Of a DNA stretch of 64,000 nucleotides, positions 30,813-40,600 are shown one piece after another (the stretch's first letter is position 1; each line of letters begins with the position of its first letter). A program made the translations under genes and the position numbers. The DNA lies in the NCBI GenBank assembly GCA_903772945.1, contig CAICTM010000124.1, positions 1 to 64,000 on the forward strand, in the 5' to 3' direction. Source of the stretch: Seminavis robusta (lineage: Eukaryota; Bacillariophyta; Bacillariophyceae; Naviculales; Naviculaceae). Under the pieces are notes generated by a model that was not told the DNA's origin, ran no database searches, and worked only from the letters and a program-made list of their open reading frames with translations.

Positions 30813-32306
30813 TCAGGACAGGAGCGCCTGTGCTCTCAGTAGGTTGAAGATGATGTCCTTGGAAAAATGGATGTCATCGTTGGCCCTCTCAAAAACATAC
30901 GGCCAAAGCGATGTAGGGACTCGGGTCTTCGTGCAATCCCGGTTGTTCACCAAGAGGGACCTTCCAGCACGGTTCACTGCCAACAGGCACTTGATGGCAA
31001 GCAAGCACTTGCTCTCGCAGTCATGGAAATATTCTGGCGGGGAACAGCAATTGCCGTCAAATCTCCCCTTTTCAAATTCCAACACATGAAGGCCAAAGTT
31101 CCCATTCTCCAAACCGCGTTGGAGGGCATCACACACCTGTGGTCCGCACTTGTTCTGCCTTAAGTTCAGCTTTCGTAAATTGGGCATTCGAGGAAGCGCA
31201 GAGGCGAATTGAATGATTCCTTCTTCAGAGATGCGACAGCTTTCCATAACGAGTTGCTTCAGACTAGCGTTTTTGGACAAAACGCCAGTCAGTGTTGCCA
31301 AATCACTGTCAGGAACATTGGTATCAGACAAATCAAGTACTCTGACGGTCTGATTGGTATTCAAAGCAGCAGCAACCGCATCAACGATGCCAACAATCTT
31401 GCCGCCATGAATAGTCCCCGGTACCTCCGCAATCCCAGCATCTGAGCAATATTTGATGGAGGCATTCTCTACCATACCGGACCCCGCCGAAAGAAGCGTT
31501 CGAACAGCCAATGCATCGACGGCATGAAACTTGTGGCTGGCAAAGCACAAATTCTTTAGCAGCGGGTGATCCAGCAACCCTTTGTTCAGGAGCAAGGCAA
31601 GCGCAAGACTTCCCTGCAAGTTAGAAGAACCAAAACAAAAGGTGTGTAGTTTGCTCCTCTTTAGAGCGCTGGCGACCATCTGAACAGTCTTGGCACTGGA
31701 AAAGTCGCACGACCGAAGCTCCAAGTGTTCCAGCGATTTGCAGCTCGATAGAACGTGTACTAGCATCTCTGCCACCTCCTCTGTGAGTTCGGTGAACGCA
31801 ACCTTGAGCACAACTAGCTGAGTTCGACACAGCGCCTTGGCCAGGAAAGGTGCAACATCAGATGGGACATGATGCAGATCAAAGGTTCCCATAACCATGG
31901 AGTCACTGATAACGTTTGGAAGTATTTCCATCCGCTCTGTTTCAGAAAGTCCGTGAAACAGAACCTGTTTTTCTCGTTTATTCACTCTCGTCCAAGCAAT
32001 TTCGCCGGGTCTTCCCCACGCAATTCCTTCCGTTCTGGGTTTGGTGGTTGCTTCCTGTGGAATTGATTTGGAGGCCAACTGGATTGTACTTATCCGAGGG
32101 CATCCCCATCCATCCACACGGGGGTCGACATCAATGCGAATCCCATGTTCTCTTGGGACGAACTTGATGGATGCTTTCGAAAAGCCAACCCTCTTCTGGA
32201 TCAGGTGCACGGCTCCCTGATGGTCGACAAAGGAAGGGCTCTTTCCATACTCCGGGTCTTCTGGAGAAACAAGGACCAGTCGGTCAGATACCCACCATGC
32301 AGCCAT
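30813..32306 (-). CDS. Leucine-rich-repeat protein, ribonuclease-inhibitor type
   Basis: Single exon, 497 aa, start ATG 32304-32306. Residues about 145-415 carry LRR units of the RI/NLRC type, for example LEHLELRSCDFSSAKTV, VRVLDLSDTNVPDSDLATL, LKQLVMESCRISEEGI and LRKLNLRQNKCGPQVCDAL. The last 80 residues contain NRAGRSLL and SLWPYVFERAN followed by a Phe/Leu-rich end, a C-terminal module I associate with many diatom LRR proteins. No transmembrane segment, kinase or NACHT domain is seen, so it is likely a soluble protein-interaction module. The N-terminal 140 residues match nothing I know. It is divergent from the GMC oxidoreductase gene, 409 bp away. Confidence 0.85.
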   Translation of the reverse strand: MAAWWVSDRLVLVSPEDPEYGKSPSFVDHQGAVHLIQKRVGFSKASIKFVPREHGIRIDVDPRVDGWGCPRISTIQLASKSIPQEATTKPRTEGIAWGRPGEIAWTRVNKREKQVLFHGLSETERMEILPNVISDSMVMGTFDLHHVPSDVAPFLAKALCRTQLVVLKVAFTELTEEVAEMLVHVLSSCKSLEHLELRSCDFSSAKTVQMVASALKRSKLHTFCFGSSNLQGSLALALLLNKGLLDHPLLKNLCFASHKFHAVDALAVRTLLSAGSGMVENASIKYCSDAGIAEVPGTIHGGKIVGIVDAVAAALNTNQTVRVLDLSDTNVPDSDLATLTGVLSKNASLKQLVMESCRISEEGIIQFASALPRMPNLRKLNLRQNKCGPQVCDALQRGLENGNFGLHVLEFEKGRFDGNCCSPPEYFHDCESKCLLAIKCLLAVNRAGRSLLVNNRDCTKTRVPTSLWPYVFERANDDIHFSKDIIFNLLRAQALLS

Positions 32307-32715
32307 CTTTCAGAATTGTATATAAGTGCGGGGGTGTTGTTCTTATCAATGCTCCCGACTATGGCTGCTGTAGTGTAATCGAATGGTACCGGTACCAGTG
32401 ACCTTCATCATTGCAATTGGCACCAGTCGTGTGTCAACTTCACGGGCAAAATATCCACGTTTCACTTCGAGAGCGGTGATCTTCCTCCTCTAATCGAATG
32501 ATTGAATTCGAGTCAGTCATTCGATTGATCATTCGATCGAATGAATTCGATCATCGCTTGAAGTTCTGCAAGGTGACGACGTCAGCACGGAGTGATGCAG
32601 AGAGAGAGAAAAAATCTGGATAGCCTTCGCATTTATTTATTTCTCCGACGATGGTCGAAATTCAACCGGAAGAAGCTCCTGAAGAAGAAAGCTTTCGAAG
32701 AAGACCTCTCTCACC
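32307..32715. promoter_or_regulatory. Divergent intergenic region (LRR / GMC) with ATTCGA cluster
   Basis: It must hold both promoters. At about 32497-32560 a cluster of interlocking inverted repeats is built from TCGAATGA/TCATTCGA, GAATTC and ATTCGATCGAAT. TACCGGTACC occurs near 32386. Factor identity is unknown; the role is inferred from position and symmetry. Confidence 0.45.
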
Positions 32716-35483
32716 ATGGCACCCCACCGCGAGTCTAACTTTTCCCTCAGCCAGAGCGGCAGCTATGGATCTATCACCAGTAGTTTGGCCAAGATTGAGA
32801 ATGAGAAGAAGAAGTTGCCTCCTACTACCGGCAGTCCAGACCAGGATCAACTGCGACTGCTGGAAGCGTACCAAGACAAAGATCTCGACCCAAGCATGTC
32901 ACAGCACCAACAAACTGGAGGCAACGAAAACAATTCTCGTTCGCAGTGGCGTCAAATGGCCATCTGTCTGTTGTGTGGATTGCTGGGCGGGTTGCTGCTC
33001 TCTAGTGCGTGCTTTTCTGGAGAACTTTCACGGAACACCGTGCGCAGCAACCAATCTTCTTCAGCTGCAAGCAGTCCACATCCGAGCAAAGATCAAGACC
33101 AGGTTTCGGACGACCTGGATCGTTTTGAGTACATTGTAGTGGGTGGAGGACCGGCTGGCATCCTGGCAGCTTCGAGGTTGGCGAGAGAAATCCCCACTGC
33201 TCGAGTGGCTCTGCTCGAGTCTGGCACAACCAGTCAAACTTCCGTTCTGGCGTCATTGTCGAAACAGCAAGCCAAGAAAAGACGCAAACAAAGGGCGGAA
33301 TCAGAGGCAGAAACAACAGCAACAATCATTAATGTCGAAGGAACCACGGAGGGTTTGACAGTAGGAGAGGCGTCGTCAAGTGCAGGTCTTGTAGGAGGTG
33401 CTCTAGACAAATTTGACTGCCCGTTAATGTGGAGTGCTGTGGCAGGGACAGAGCGAAGAATTCAGCAGACGTTTCAGTTGCAACCGGATCCCAAAACATC
33501 CACATACTGGCCCGTTCCTGGAGTGTTGTTGGCACGGGGGCTGGGAGGATGCGGTTTGCACAATGCAATGTAAGAACTATTCTATGGTTTGCCCAGGCTG
33601 TTGGTCATCTTCCAACAAAAGGCTTTGTTTCTAACCAAGTCTTCCCTTCAAACCTTAGGATCTACGTGCGATCCCTCCCCTCTTGCTTTGAGAAATGGAA
33701 CTTGACCAACTGGGACTTTTATGAGCACATGCTCCCAGTTTACAAGGCATTGGAAACGTTTGTGCCGTTCAGCCAGCTACCGTCCACACTCGTTTCTAAC
33801 AATCAAACCGGAACCTCAACAACGAGAGGAGACTGGCTTGAGCATCGGGGGCGCAATGGTCCCATCCGGACTTCGACTGCAGGTCCGCAACTCGATAAAG
33901 TTGGAGAGTATTTCATTGAGAGTGCCCTGGCCAGCGGCTTGCCCTGGGCAGGTGCAAATCATACTGGTGGTGGTGCCGGGAGCTTCAATCATATCGGTGA
34001 GGACGACCGGATAGGTGTCGGGTACTACGAATTCAACATTCGCAATGGAGTGCGCCACTCGGTCGCCAATGCCATGTTGGGCATTCGAGGCAGCACGCCA
34101 ACGTGGAAATTTCCTCCGCAAGAAGCATCTGCTGAATCGTCGAAACAACAATACACAACGATCAACGACGATGGGATTCCCTCCAACCTCCTAGTTTTGA
34201 TAGGCTACACAGTGACTGAACTGATGTGGGACAAGTCAACCATGAATGGAATCGAAAAACCGAGGGCACGGGGCGTATCGTTTGTCAACCACGCCAACGG
34301 TAAGCAGGGCAACATATTACTTCGCCAATCAACCGGAACCAAGGGACCTTTACCTCAAGTTATATTGGCCGCTGGAAGCATCATGACCCCACAAGTTCTC
34401 TGGAACTCGGGTATAGGTGACGGAGGATCGGTTGCTAATCTCACTGGTGTAGGCAAAAACCTCATGGACCATCCAGTGCTAGGCATGGCCTACCAGCTCA
34501 ATCCCGAAATAACTCAAGATGCAACTCCGCTGTATGCCGTAGCGGATGAAATGGAAGATTATGCCCTCGCAGTTCAAGTTTTGAACAGCCTGGACGACCA
34601 AACACAACCCGACAACAATCATCCTGGGGGATCAGGTTATCACCACAACCACGACAGGGAAGAATTGGAATCCAAACTTGGCACCTTTGGCACTCCCGGG
34701 TTTTCGGTTGGAGCCTTTTTGCGATCGCCGTGGGCAGAAAAAGAATCTCGACCAGGAGCTTCGGCACCACCAGATATCCAGTTGACAGTCTTCCCGCGGG
34801 TAATAGAACCTCATCAACCCAACGGTAAGGTGATTGTTGACACCAACTTGCTGCAATCCAAAGCGATGCTTGTCACAGTTGCACTGCTACAGCCGGATGC
34901 ACGCTATGAAGTAAAACCCGGAAACATGAAGAGCTTACGCTCGGCTTCGCATCCGGTCGACCAAACGGCAAGCAATAACACGTCGCAAGCTACGGCTACA
35001 AGCAAGGACGCAATCGCCTCTGCCTTTGCCAATGCCCTGCAATATCCACTTCCATCAATCGTCCTTCCCAAAGGCAAAAAGGAGTATCTCACAAACAAGG
35101 ATGTAGAGCGCTTGGCATGGGGGATGCGACAAGCCCACCGCATCATGACGTCTCACCCCATGTCCAACTTCACCAAAACCCAAATCTATCCAGGTCCCAG
35201 TGTCATGGACGTGGAGGGCGCAGAAGAAACCTTGCATCAATACATCAGGGCTAATCAACTTGCGAACAGCCACTGGGTAGGCACGGCAAAGATGGGCAAC
35301 GATGACGATCCCCTTGCCGTCTTGGATGAGTCCTTGCGTGTACGGCTTGTAGATGGATTGCGAGTTTTTGATGCAGCAGCCATCCCCTACGTACCCAATG
35401 GAAACACTCATAGTACAGTTTGTGCAGTTGCCAGTCGAGGTGTTGATCTGATCCTGGCCGAAAGAAAAGCTGCTGAAAGATGA
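32716..35483 (+). CDS. Membrane-anchored GMC (glucose-methanol-choline) oxidoreductase
   Basis: Exons 32716-33569 and 33659-35483 give 892 aa; the 89-bp GT-AG intron splits the Met of HNAMIYVRS, the conserved GMC segment, so the junction is secure. A cytosolic N-terminus of about 78 residues precedes one hydrophobic helix (about 80-100), i.e. a signal anchor. The FAD-binding motif YIVVGGGPAGILAASRLA starts near residue 137 and LLESG follows. GMC signature regions include the VILAAGSIMTPQVLWNSGIGD block. The C-terminal active site NSHWVGTAKMG and VPNGNTHSTV supplies the catalytic His pair. Two hydrophilic insertions (about 180-225 and 605-655) explain a length well above the usual 550-650 aa. 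FAD-dependent oxidation of an alcohol, in the secretory pathway or at the surface, is inferred; substrate unknown. Confidence 0.9.
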
Positions 35484-35598
35484 TGCGCAGCTGCTTGGAC
35501 GAAAGAGAATGTGCAGTGCCGTGCAGACGTTCTTCTCTTACAGTAAATCGCTACAGCTACAGAAACAAACTGGAGTCGTAAAAGCTAAGCTATAAATA

Positions 35599-36810
35599 CT
35601 ACTGAGTCATATAGCCCCACTCCTTCATCGGTCGTAGTCTTGCCTTTCCGTTTCCTCTGAGTGTGATGCTTTGTTTGTATCTGATGCTGCGACTGGACGG
35701 GACAAAGGTGATGGATTCCAAACCGGCATCCTCCTTGGGAGCAACCACGCGATTCACGACAGCACTGAGGGCCTTGTCCTTGAAGGATGTGTTCTTTTCT
35801 TTGTTGTATATTTCCTTCTCCATTGATGCCATGACGTCCCAAAGGTTGAAAACTTCTACATTCTGGGGCTTTTCAGACAATCCCCTACCTGCCTTGCCCC
35901 TTCTCTTGCGCAAGGTACTCCAAGCATCTTCCAAGTCTTCGTAGTTGAAGAATAGGGGTGTTTCTCGAGAGGCACCACTGATGAGCTGTTTGAGCTTGGG
36001 GATTTTTCGCTGCATCTCTGGAGCATAAAAGACTGGAATGCCGGTATAGCCGTCCATGTGTGCACTGGCCAGCTGCATGGCAGTCTTTCTTTTGGGGATA
36101 CCGGTTTCGCGCTTTTCCCTTCTACGTAGAAGGTTCTTCTCATCCAATGCCGAGTTGCCAATAAGACAAGCCTCGGCGTCGGCTCCAGGGCTATCGGAGA
36201 ACAGACCAACGCGTTCTCTTCCTTTGCAACGTGCAGCATAGAAGAGTTGGCGCTTCGGTGGAACAATCTTGTATCGAAGGGATCCTCCTTCCCGCGGCGG
36301 CTTGATGTTGCCAGTGACGGGATCAGGTGCAAAACCAGTCAGCAGTCCATTCCCGAGATGGGACGATTGGCGGACTGCTTTGGTTAAGCTGCAAGATGTG
36401 ATACGAATATCAGCCTGCCCCATGTTATCCATCTGGGACATCTCGCCGTGCACAGCCAGGGCATCATCAGGGTCCATAAAGAAAAGAGCCACAGATCGAA
36501 ATTCTTCTCGAGAGCCTGGCTTGCTGCCAGTGCCTGGGTCGATCGCTTCATCCATATCCGTCAACCGTTCCATGTTCATATAGGGCGAACCCCAAGGAGT
36601 GGTGACCTGGAATACTGGATGGCCACTAATCCTGTCATAAGGCGAAGCACGGGTTGCAGAACCAAAGAGAGAGCCAAAGTTGAGAAACCTTCGAGTTTCC
36701 TTGGAAACTGGAGACGAAAGAATGTCATCCAGGAAAGCATCCACTGAGGCTGCCGCTCCAGCTAGCAAGACAAGGGCAATCAAAGCACCCGAACAACGAT
36801 GACTTGTCAT
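35599..36810 (-). CDS. Tic22-like plastid-import protein
   Basis: Single exon, 403 aa, from the ATG at 36808-36810. The N-terminus is a signal peptide (ALIALVLLAGAAASVDA) followed by Phe at the predicted cleavage site, the diatom bipartite targeting pattern. The following region has the Tic22 layout: HPVFQVTTPWGSPYMN (IPVF-x-V-T-x2-G-x-P-like), then RSVALFFMDPDDALAVHGEM and IRITSCSLTKAVRQ, and later a second half with GIPVFYAPE and LFFNYEDLEDAW, consistent with the Tic22 pseudo-repeat. Tic22 family proteins are chaperone-like factors between envelope membranes; in complex plastids they sit in outer compartments. A linker of basic residues separates the halves. It is convergent with the GMC gene (115 bp between stops). 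Confidence 0.78.
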   Translation of the reverse strand: MTSHRCSGALIALVLLAGAAASVDAFLDDILSSPVSKETRRFLNFGSLFGSATRASPYDRISGHPVFQVTTPWGSPYMNMERLTDMDEAIDPGTGSKPGSREEFRSVALFFMDPDDALAVHGEMSQMDNMGQADIRITSCSLTKAVRQSSHLGNGLLTGFAPDPVTGNIKPPREGGSLRYKIVPPKRQLFYAARCKGRERVGLFSDSPGADAEACLIGNSALDEKNLLRRREKRETGIPKRKTAMQLASAHMDGYTGIPVFYAPEMQRKIPKLKQLISGASRETPLFFNYEDLEDAWSTLRKRRGKAGRGLSEKPQNVEVFNLWDVMASMEKEIYNKEKNTSFKDKALSAVVNRVVAPKEDAGLESITFVPSSRSIRYKQSITLRGNGKARLRPMKEWGYMTQ

Positions 36811-37032
36811 GGTCAATCAATTTATTCCGATATCAAAACACTCATACATGTGGCTCAACACAGCGGTGATGGATGTTGGCACGTTGGCACGTTGATGGTT
36901 TTGGTTCCAGCTGGAGCTGGTTGGAGCCTGGTCGGATGCAATACGGTAGGGTTCAGGCTACCGTAATGCTGGTTGGTTTGGAAACTCCCCAACAGCTTTT
37001 TCTCAATTTGAAAATCTCAAATTCAAAAAAAT

Positions 37033-37081
37033 CTTTTCGTCACGCAATGGAATAAGGTATCTTCCATTGCCTGACGAAAAG
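37033..37081. repeat. 19-bp stem hairpin (18 of 19 paired, 11-nt loop)
   Basis: Left arm 37033-37051 begins CTTTTCGTCA and right arm 37063-37081 ends TGACGAAAAG. Only the C37043/C37071 pair fails. The loop is 37052-37062. The strength and length make chance unlikely. Confidence 0.9.
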
Positions 37082-37219
37082 CTTTTCCTTGATTTTGACT
37101 TTCCCTGGTCTCATTTTGACTGCCCCATGGATCACATTGATTTGCCACCCCAATCATATCTAGCTAGATGCCCGTATCTCAGCCAAAACTCGACCTTTTT
37201 CGAAAATTTTGCTTGGAAT

Positions 37220-37242
37220 GATATCATGATTATCATGATATC
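37220..37242. repeat. Perfect 11-bp inverted repeat, 1-nt spacer
   Basis: GATATCATGAT, T, then ATCATGATATC. It lies 140 bp right of the hairpin. Confidence 0.9.
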
Positions 37243-37272
37243 TACTCTTATTGGAGAACTCAGAACTGTCTA

Positions 37273-37286
37273 TTAACACGTGTTAA
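37273..37286. repeat. 14-bp palindrome TTAACACGTGTTAA
   Basis: Perfect palindrome enclosing CACGTG, the core bound by many bHLH/bZIP factors. Binding is not demonstrated. Confidence 0.8.
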
Positions 37287-37316
37287 AACTTGAAGAAGAT
37301 AATAGGATTTCTGGAA

Positions 37317-37346
37317 CACCCATAGGTGGGTACGACCCCACGGGTG
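37317..37346. repeat. Imperfect 30-bp inverted repeat
   Basis: It starts CACCCATAGG and ends CACGGGTG around a central GTACGAC. Arms match with a few mismatches, some of them G-T wobble. It is the fourth symmetric element in this island. Confidence 0.6.
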
Positions 37347-37681
37347 AAATTTTTCAATGTTCCCAATTTCAAACTTTATTTTTTTTATAAAACTACTTTG
37401 AACAAATTTCCAATTGCAAAATTTTTACATGCCAAACCAACCAGACATACCGTACGGGCTGCGGCTAACGAAACAGTATGTTATCTGATGGCAGAGGCAA
37501 ATCGGGGCACTGAACCATTCGGACGCAGCTCAGCTCACACAAGGACCTGCACCCAGCACCATGCGACACTTGCACACCTGGCGAGACGGACGGGTGTAAT
37601 GTGCATGCCACTACCGTTAGGTACAACATGCATTTTTGAGTAAGCACTCAATAAAAGATCACCTTTTACTCTACTGGCTAG

Positions 37682-40600
37682 CTAGATTCCATGATCACTG
37701 TTCCTCCTCAATCTGTAGCTTCGTTCCGTGCAAGCATCGGGGTCCACGTCAATCATCGGAGCAACTTGTTTTGCAAGGATGCATTGAACAAGGTTACGGA
37801 TCTCCTTGCTTTCTGCTCTTACAAGAGAGCAAACGATAGGGAAGAAGTCCTTTGAATGCTTGGTAAACTTCTCGTGATCCAGGGAATGGATCACGCTAAG
37901 GATACCAACAACGACGTCTGCGAATGAGGTGCAATAAAGGGCGACCTTACCACCGCTTTCGCTCGTGTTCCTCCAGACGTTGGGATCGACAAGGTGCCCA
38001 TCTCGCTCTTCCGAGTCTTGAAATTTGCGAAGGGCATCCTTCATGGTCCCCAGGAGGTGCGCTTCGGCAAAATCTGCCCTGTCCCAGTTCACTCGTTCTT
38101 CGCCAACACGGCCGTGATAGAGCATTCCCAACATTTGGATCGTAGCTCTCGTTGCTCCCGCCTCCTGAGTCAAAAAGAACATGTCGCTACCATGAAGATG
38201 AGACATTCGCGCTACGTTCGACAGCGCCATTTGCACCTCTTCGATCCCATCACCCCATTCTGTAAAGATTGCTTCCTGGAACATTCGTTTGAGATTCTCG
38301 TCTCGCGCCGATTCCTCCGATATCTGACGGGAGAGTCTCAGTGCTTCCAGCACTTTTAACGCCACGTCTTTCTCCATCAGAGGCACAAGCCTATCAAGCA
38401 ATCCGGAGAATCCATTCTGAAGACAGTGCGCCGCTACACACCGGATCTTTAACGCAGGAATGTAATCGAGCCAATACATGTCCTTGGAAGCATCCGACCT
38501 GAAAGAAGCATCCTGATCAAGTGAAGCTGCGCGGAGGGAAAAGAAGGACGTCAGTGCCATACTTGCCTGCAACGGGATGAAACAGCCAACGGACAGTACA
38601 TACCACTTGGACTCATACCATTGGGCAGCGCGCTGTTCCCATTTGGCTTCGAGTGGGTTTCCGCGGGGGATTCGTTGTCGGTGTGTTTGAAAGCTACTAA
38701 GCTGGTGTCGGGTTGATACAGCGTCCCTCCAAAGTCGAGAGCGATCTGGTGCACTGTGACATGTTTCTGGCCGTCAATTTCGTCGTGAGTTTTGCGTCTC
38801 CTGCTTACCAGCGTTCCCTTTCCGAAAGGAGTATCGACAACTGATCCAATCTCAAGCCTTGAAGAAAGCGAGCCTTCGGTCTCACTTCCTCCTGGTGGCG
38901 ACGACGGCGGGGAAGAGAAGGGGGACTCCGTGCCTCTCGTTTTCGTCCGGAACAAGTCCTTCTCCAGTGACCTCTCCAAAGCAACACTGTTCGTCAATGC
39001 GTCAGCAAACATTGTCAGGAACATTCCCGTCCAGCCCACCCTTTCGAACTGATACAATTGAGAGAATGAACCAGTGACTCGTTCAGAGAGTCGATGCATT
39101 TCATTGCACGCAACCCGAACTATGGCCTCGCAAGGCCACCACACGTCGTAGTCTGGCACTTCGCCATTCCGTCTGGGTGCTCCGATATCAAGTGGCCGTC
39201 CCACACACCAGACCAAGAATTGGTTGGCAACAAGAGGCCATAGTCTCTCTCTTCCCTCGGCACCAAGAGCAAGGAATACTTCGCTCGTTACATCCGTCAA
39301 GAGACCCAAGGCCAATGACGCGGTTGTAGCAATCCAGCTATCCGGAAATGGTTGGTCTCGAGCAGTGTGAGCACATGCATCCTAGCAACAAATTGTGAGA
39401 AATGACAAGGTCTTGATACGTGCAAAACGACGCGTGTGATTTACCTTTTGTGCCAAAACATAAGCAAGGCTAAGATCGCCATCACCGCCATGTCGCATGT
39501 CAGTGAAACTGGCTTCCAAAACGAGTTCTGCTTTCCCAAACGCTCGACTAGGAGCACTGTTCATCGACCGATTGTGAGCCACAACAGAAAGCACCGAGAC
39601 ACACGATTATCCAAACCAGCAGACAATCAATAGCTCACCTTTCGTTGTTCATTGCGATTTCTTCGAATTTCAGAAGGCCTGGGTCGTTGAGTGGGGGTGG
39701 AAGCGGGACCGAATCTGCCAGGAAGTCTATGCTCGAAAGGTGAGGAGACTCTGAAGTTATACCCACAACAGGAGACATTTCGCTCTCTGCTGCATCTTGT
39801 ATTGCCGGCAAAAGAGTTTCGCGCAAAATAGCCTCCCACTGAGGGACCGAGAAGATGCTGCCGTGTCGAATGAAGATGGCGCGTAAAGCCATTATGCTTC
39901 CGCGCTGGACAAGACAGCCAAGACCAGCAGCACTGCTGCGAGCTTTCGACCTTATCCCATCAGCTAACCCTTCCAGCAATGACCGCCAGAGCACCATCTC
40001 CAAGGCTTCATTTTCATCAAGCCCCGCGTACGTATACCCGGGCTCTTGAGGATCTGTCCACTGTCGCATGTGCAGACGCAATGGTAAGCGTGGAGACTTC
40101 GGAGAGACAAATTACTAGCAGCGACGTAGGTTCTCACCTGTGCACCCGAAACCGGTGGCTGGACTCGTTTGTCCGCCAACAAGTCTGCGTATATTGCTGT
40201 GTGGCAAAGAGCTCTCATAGAGAGACCCATCGGACGAGGCGAAGCCGATTCTTTCTTCTGAACAAAGGCAGATGACGCCCGACATAACCCGACAAAGTCT
40301 TCAACGTCTGCGGACCGGTTTGTAGCCCCAAATGCAGGTAGAATATGATGCTGTGGATCGTCCTCCTCCTTCTCGTCCAAATTCTCATCTTCGAGCCTGC
40401 ATAACTCGTCCAGGTGATCGTCCAGCAGACGCTGCAGAATGGCAAGACCCAGGAAGTTGATTTTTTCACTCGAATCTTCTGCCGAACGTGCCAGTATCGC
40501 AAAAATGATCTTCCAACCGCTGCGCAAGTTGTGCGACTTCGTTCGGACGATGTTATCTAAGCAACGCAAAACAAGCTCTCGAATGTCCTCGCGGGTGCCG

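Larger units (their letters stand above)
36811..37681. other. Intergenic, AT-rich island with stacked inverted repeats
   Basis: No gene. From 37010 to about 37430 the DNA is visibly more AT-rich than its surroundings and carries four inverted repeats within about 310 bp, listed separately. It ends in long A/T runs. Candidate explanations are a small non-autonomous transposon, a solo LTR, or a structured RNA. Confidence 0.5.

Noticed and set aside
38527-38619. Acceptor at 38569 (TTGCAG) for the last Arf-GEF intron
   Set aside because: It does not match the phase of either GTATGT or GTATGA donor; the pyrimidine-rich acceptor ending at 38527 restores the frame.
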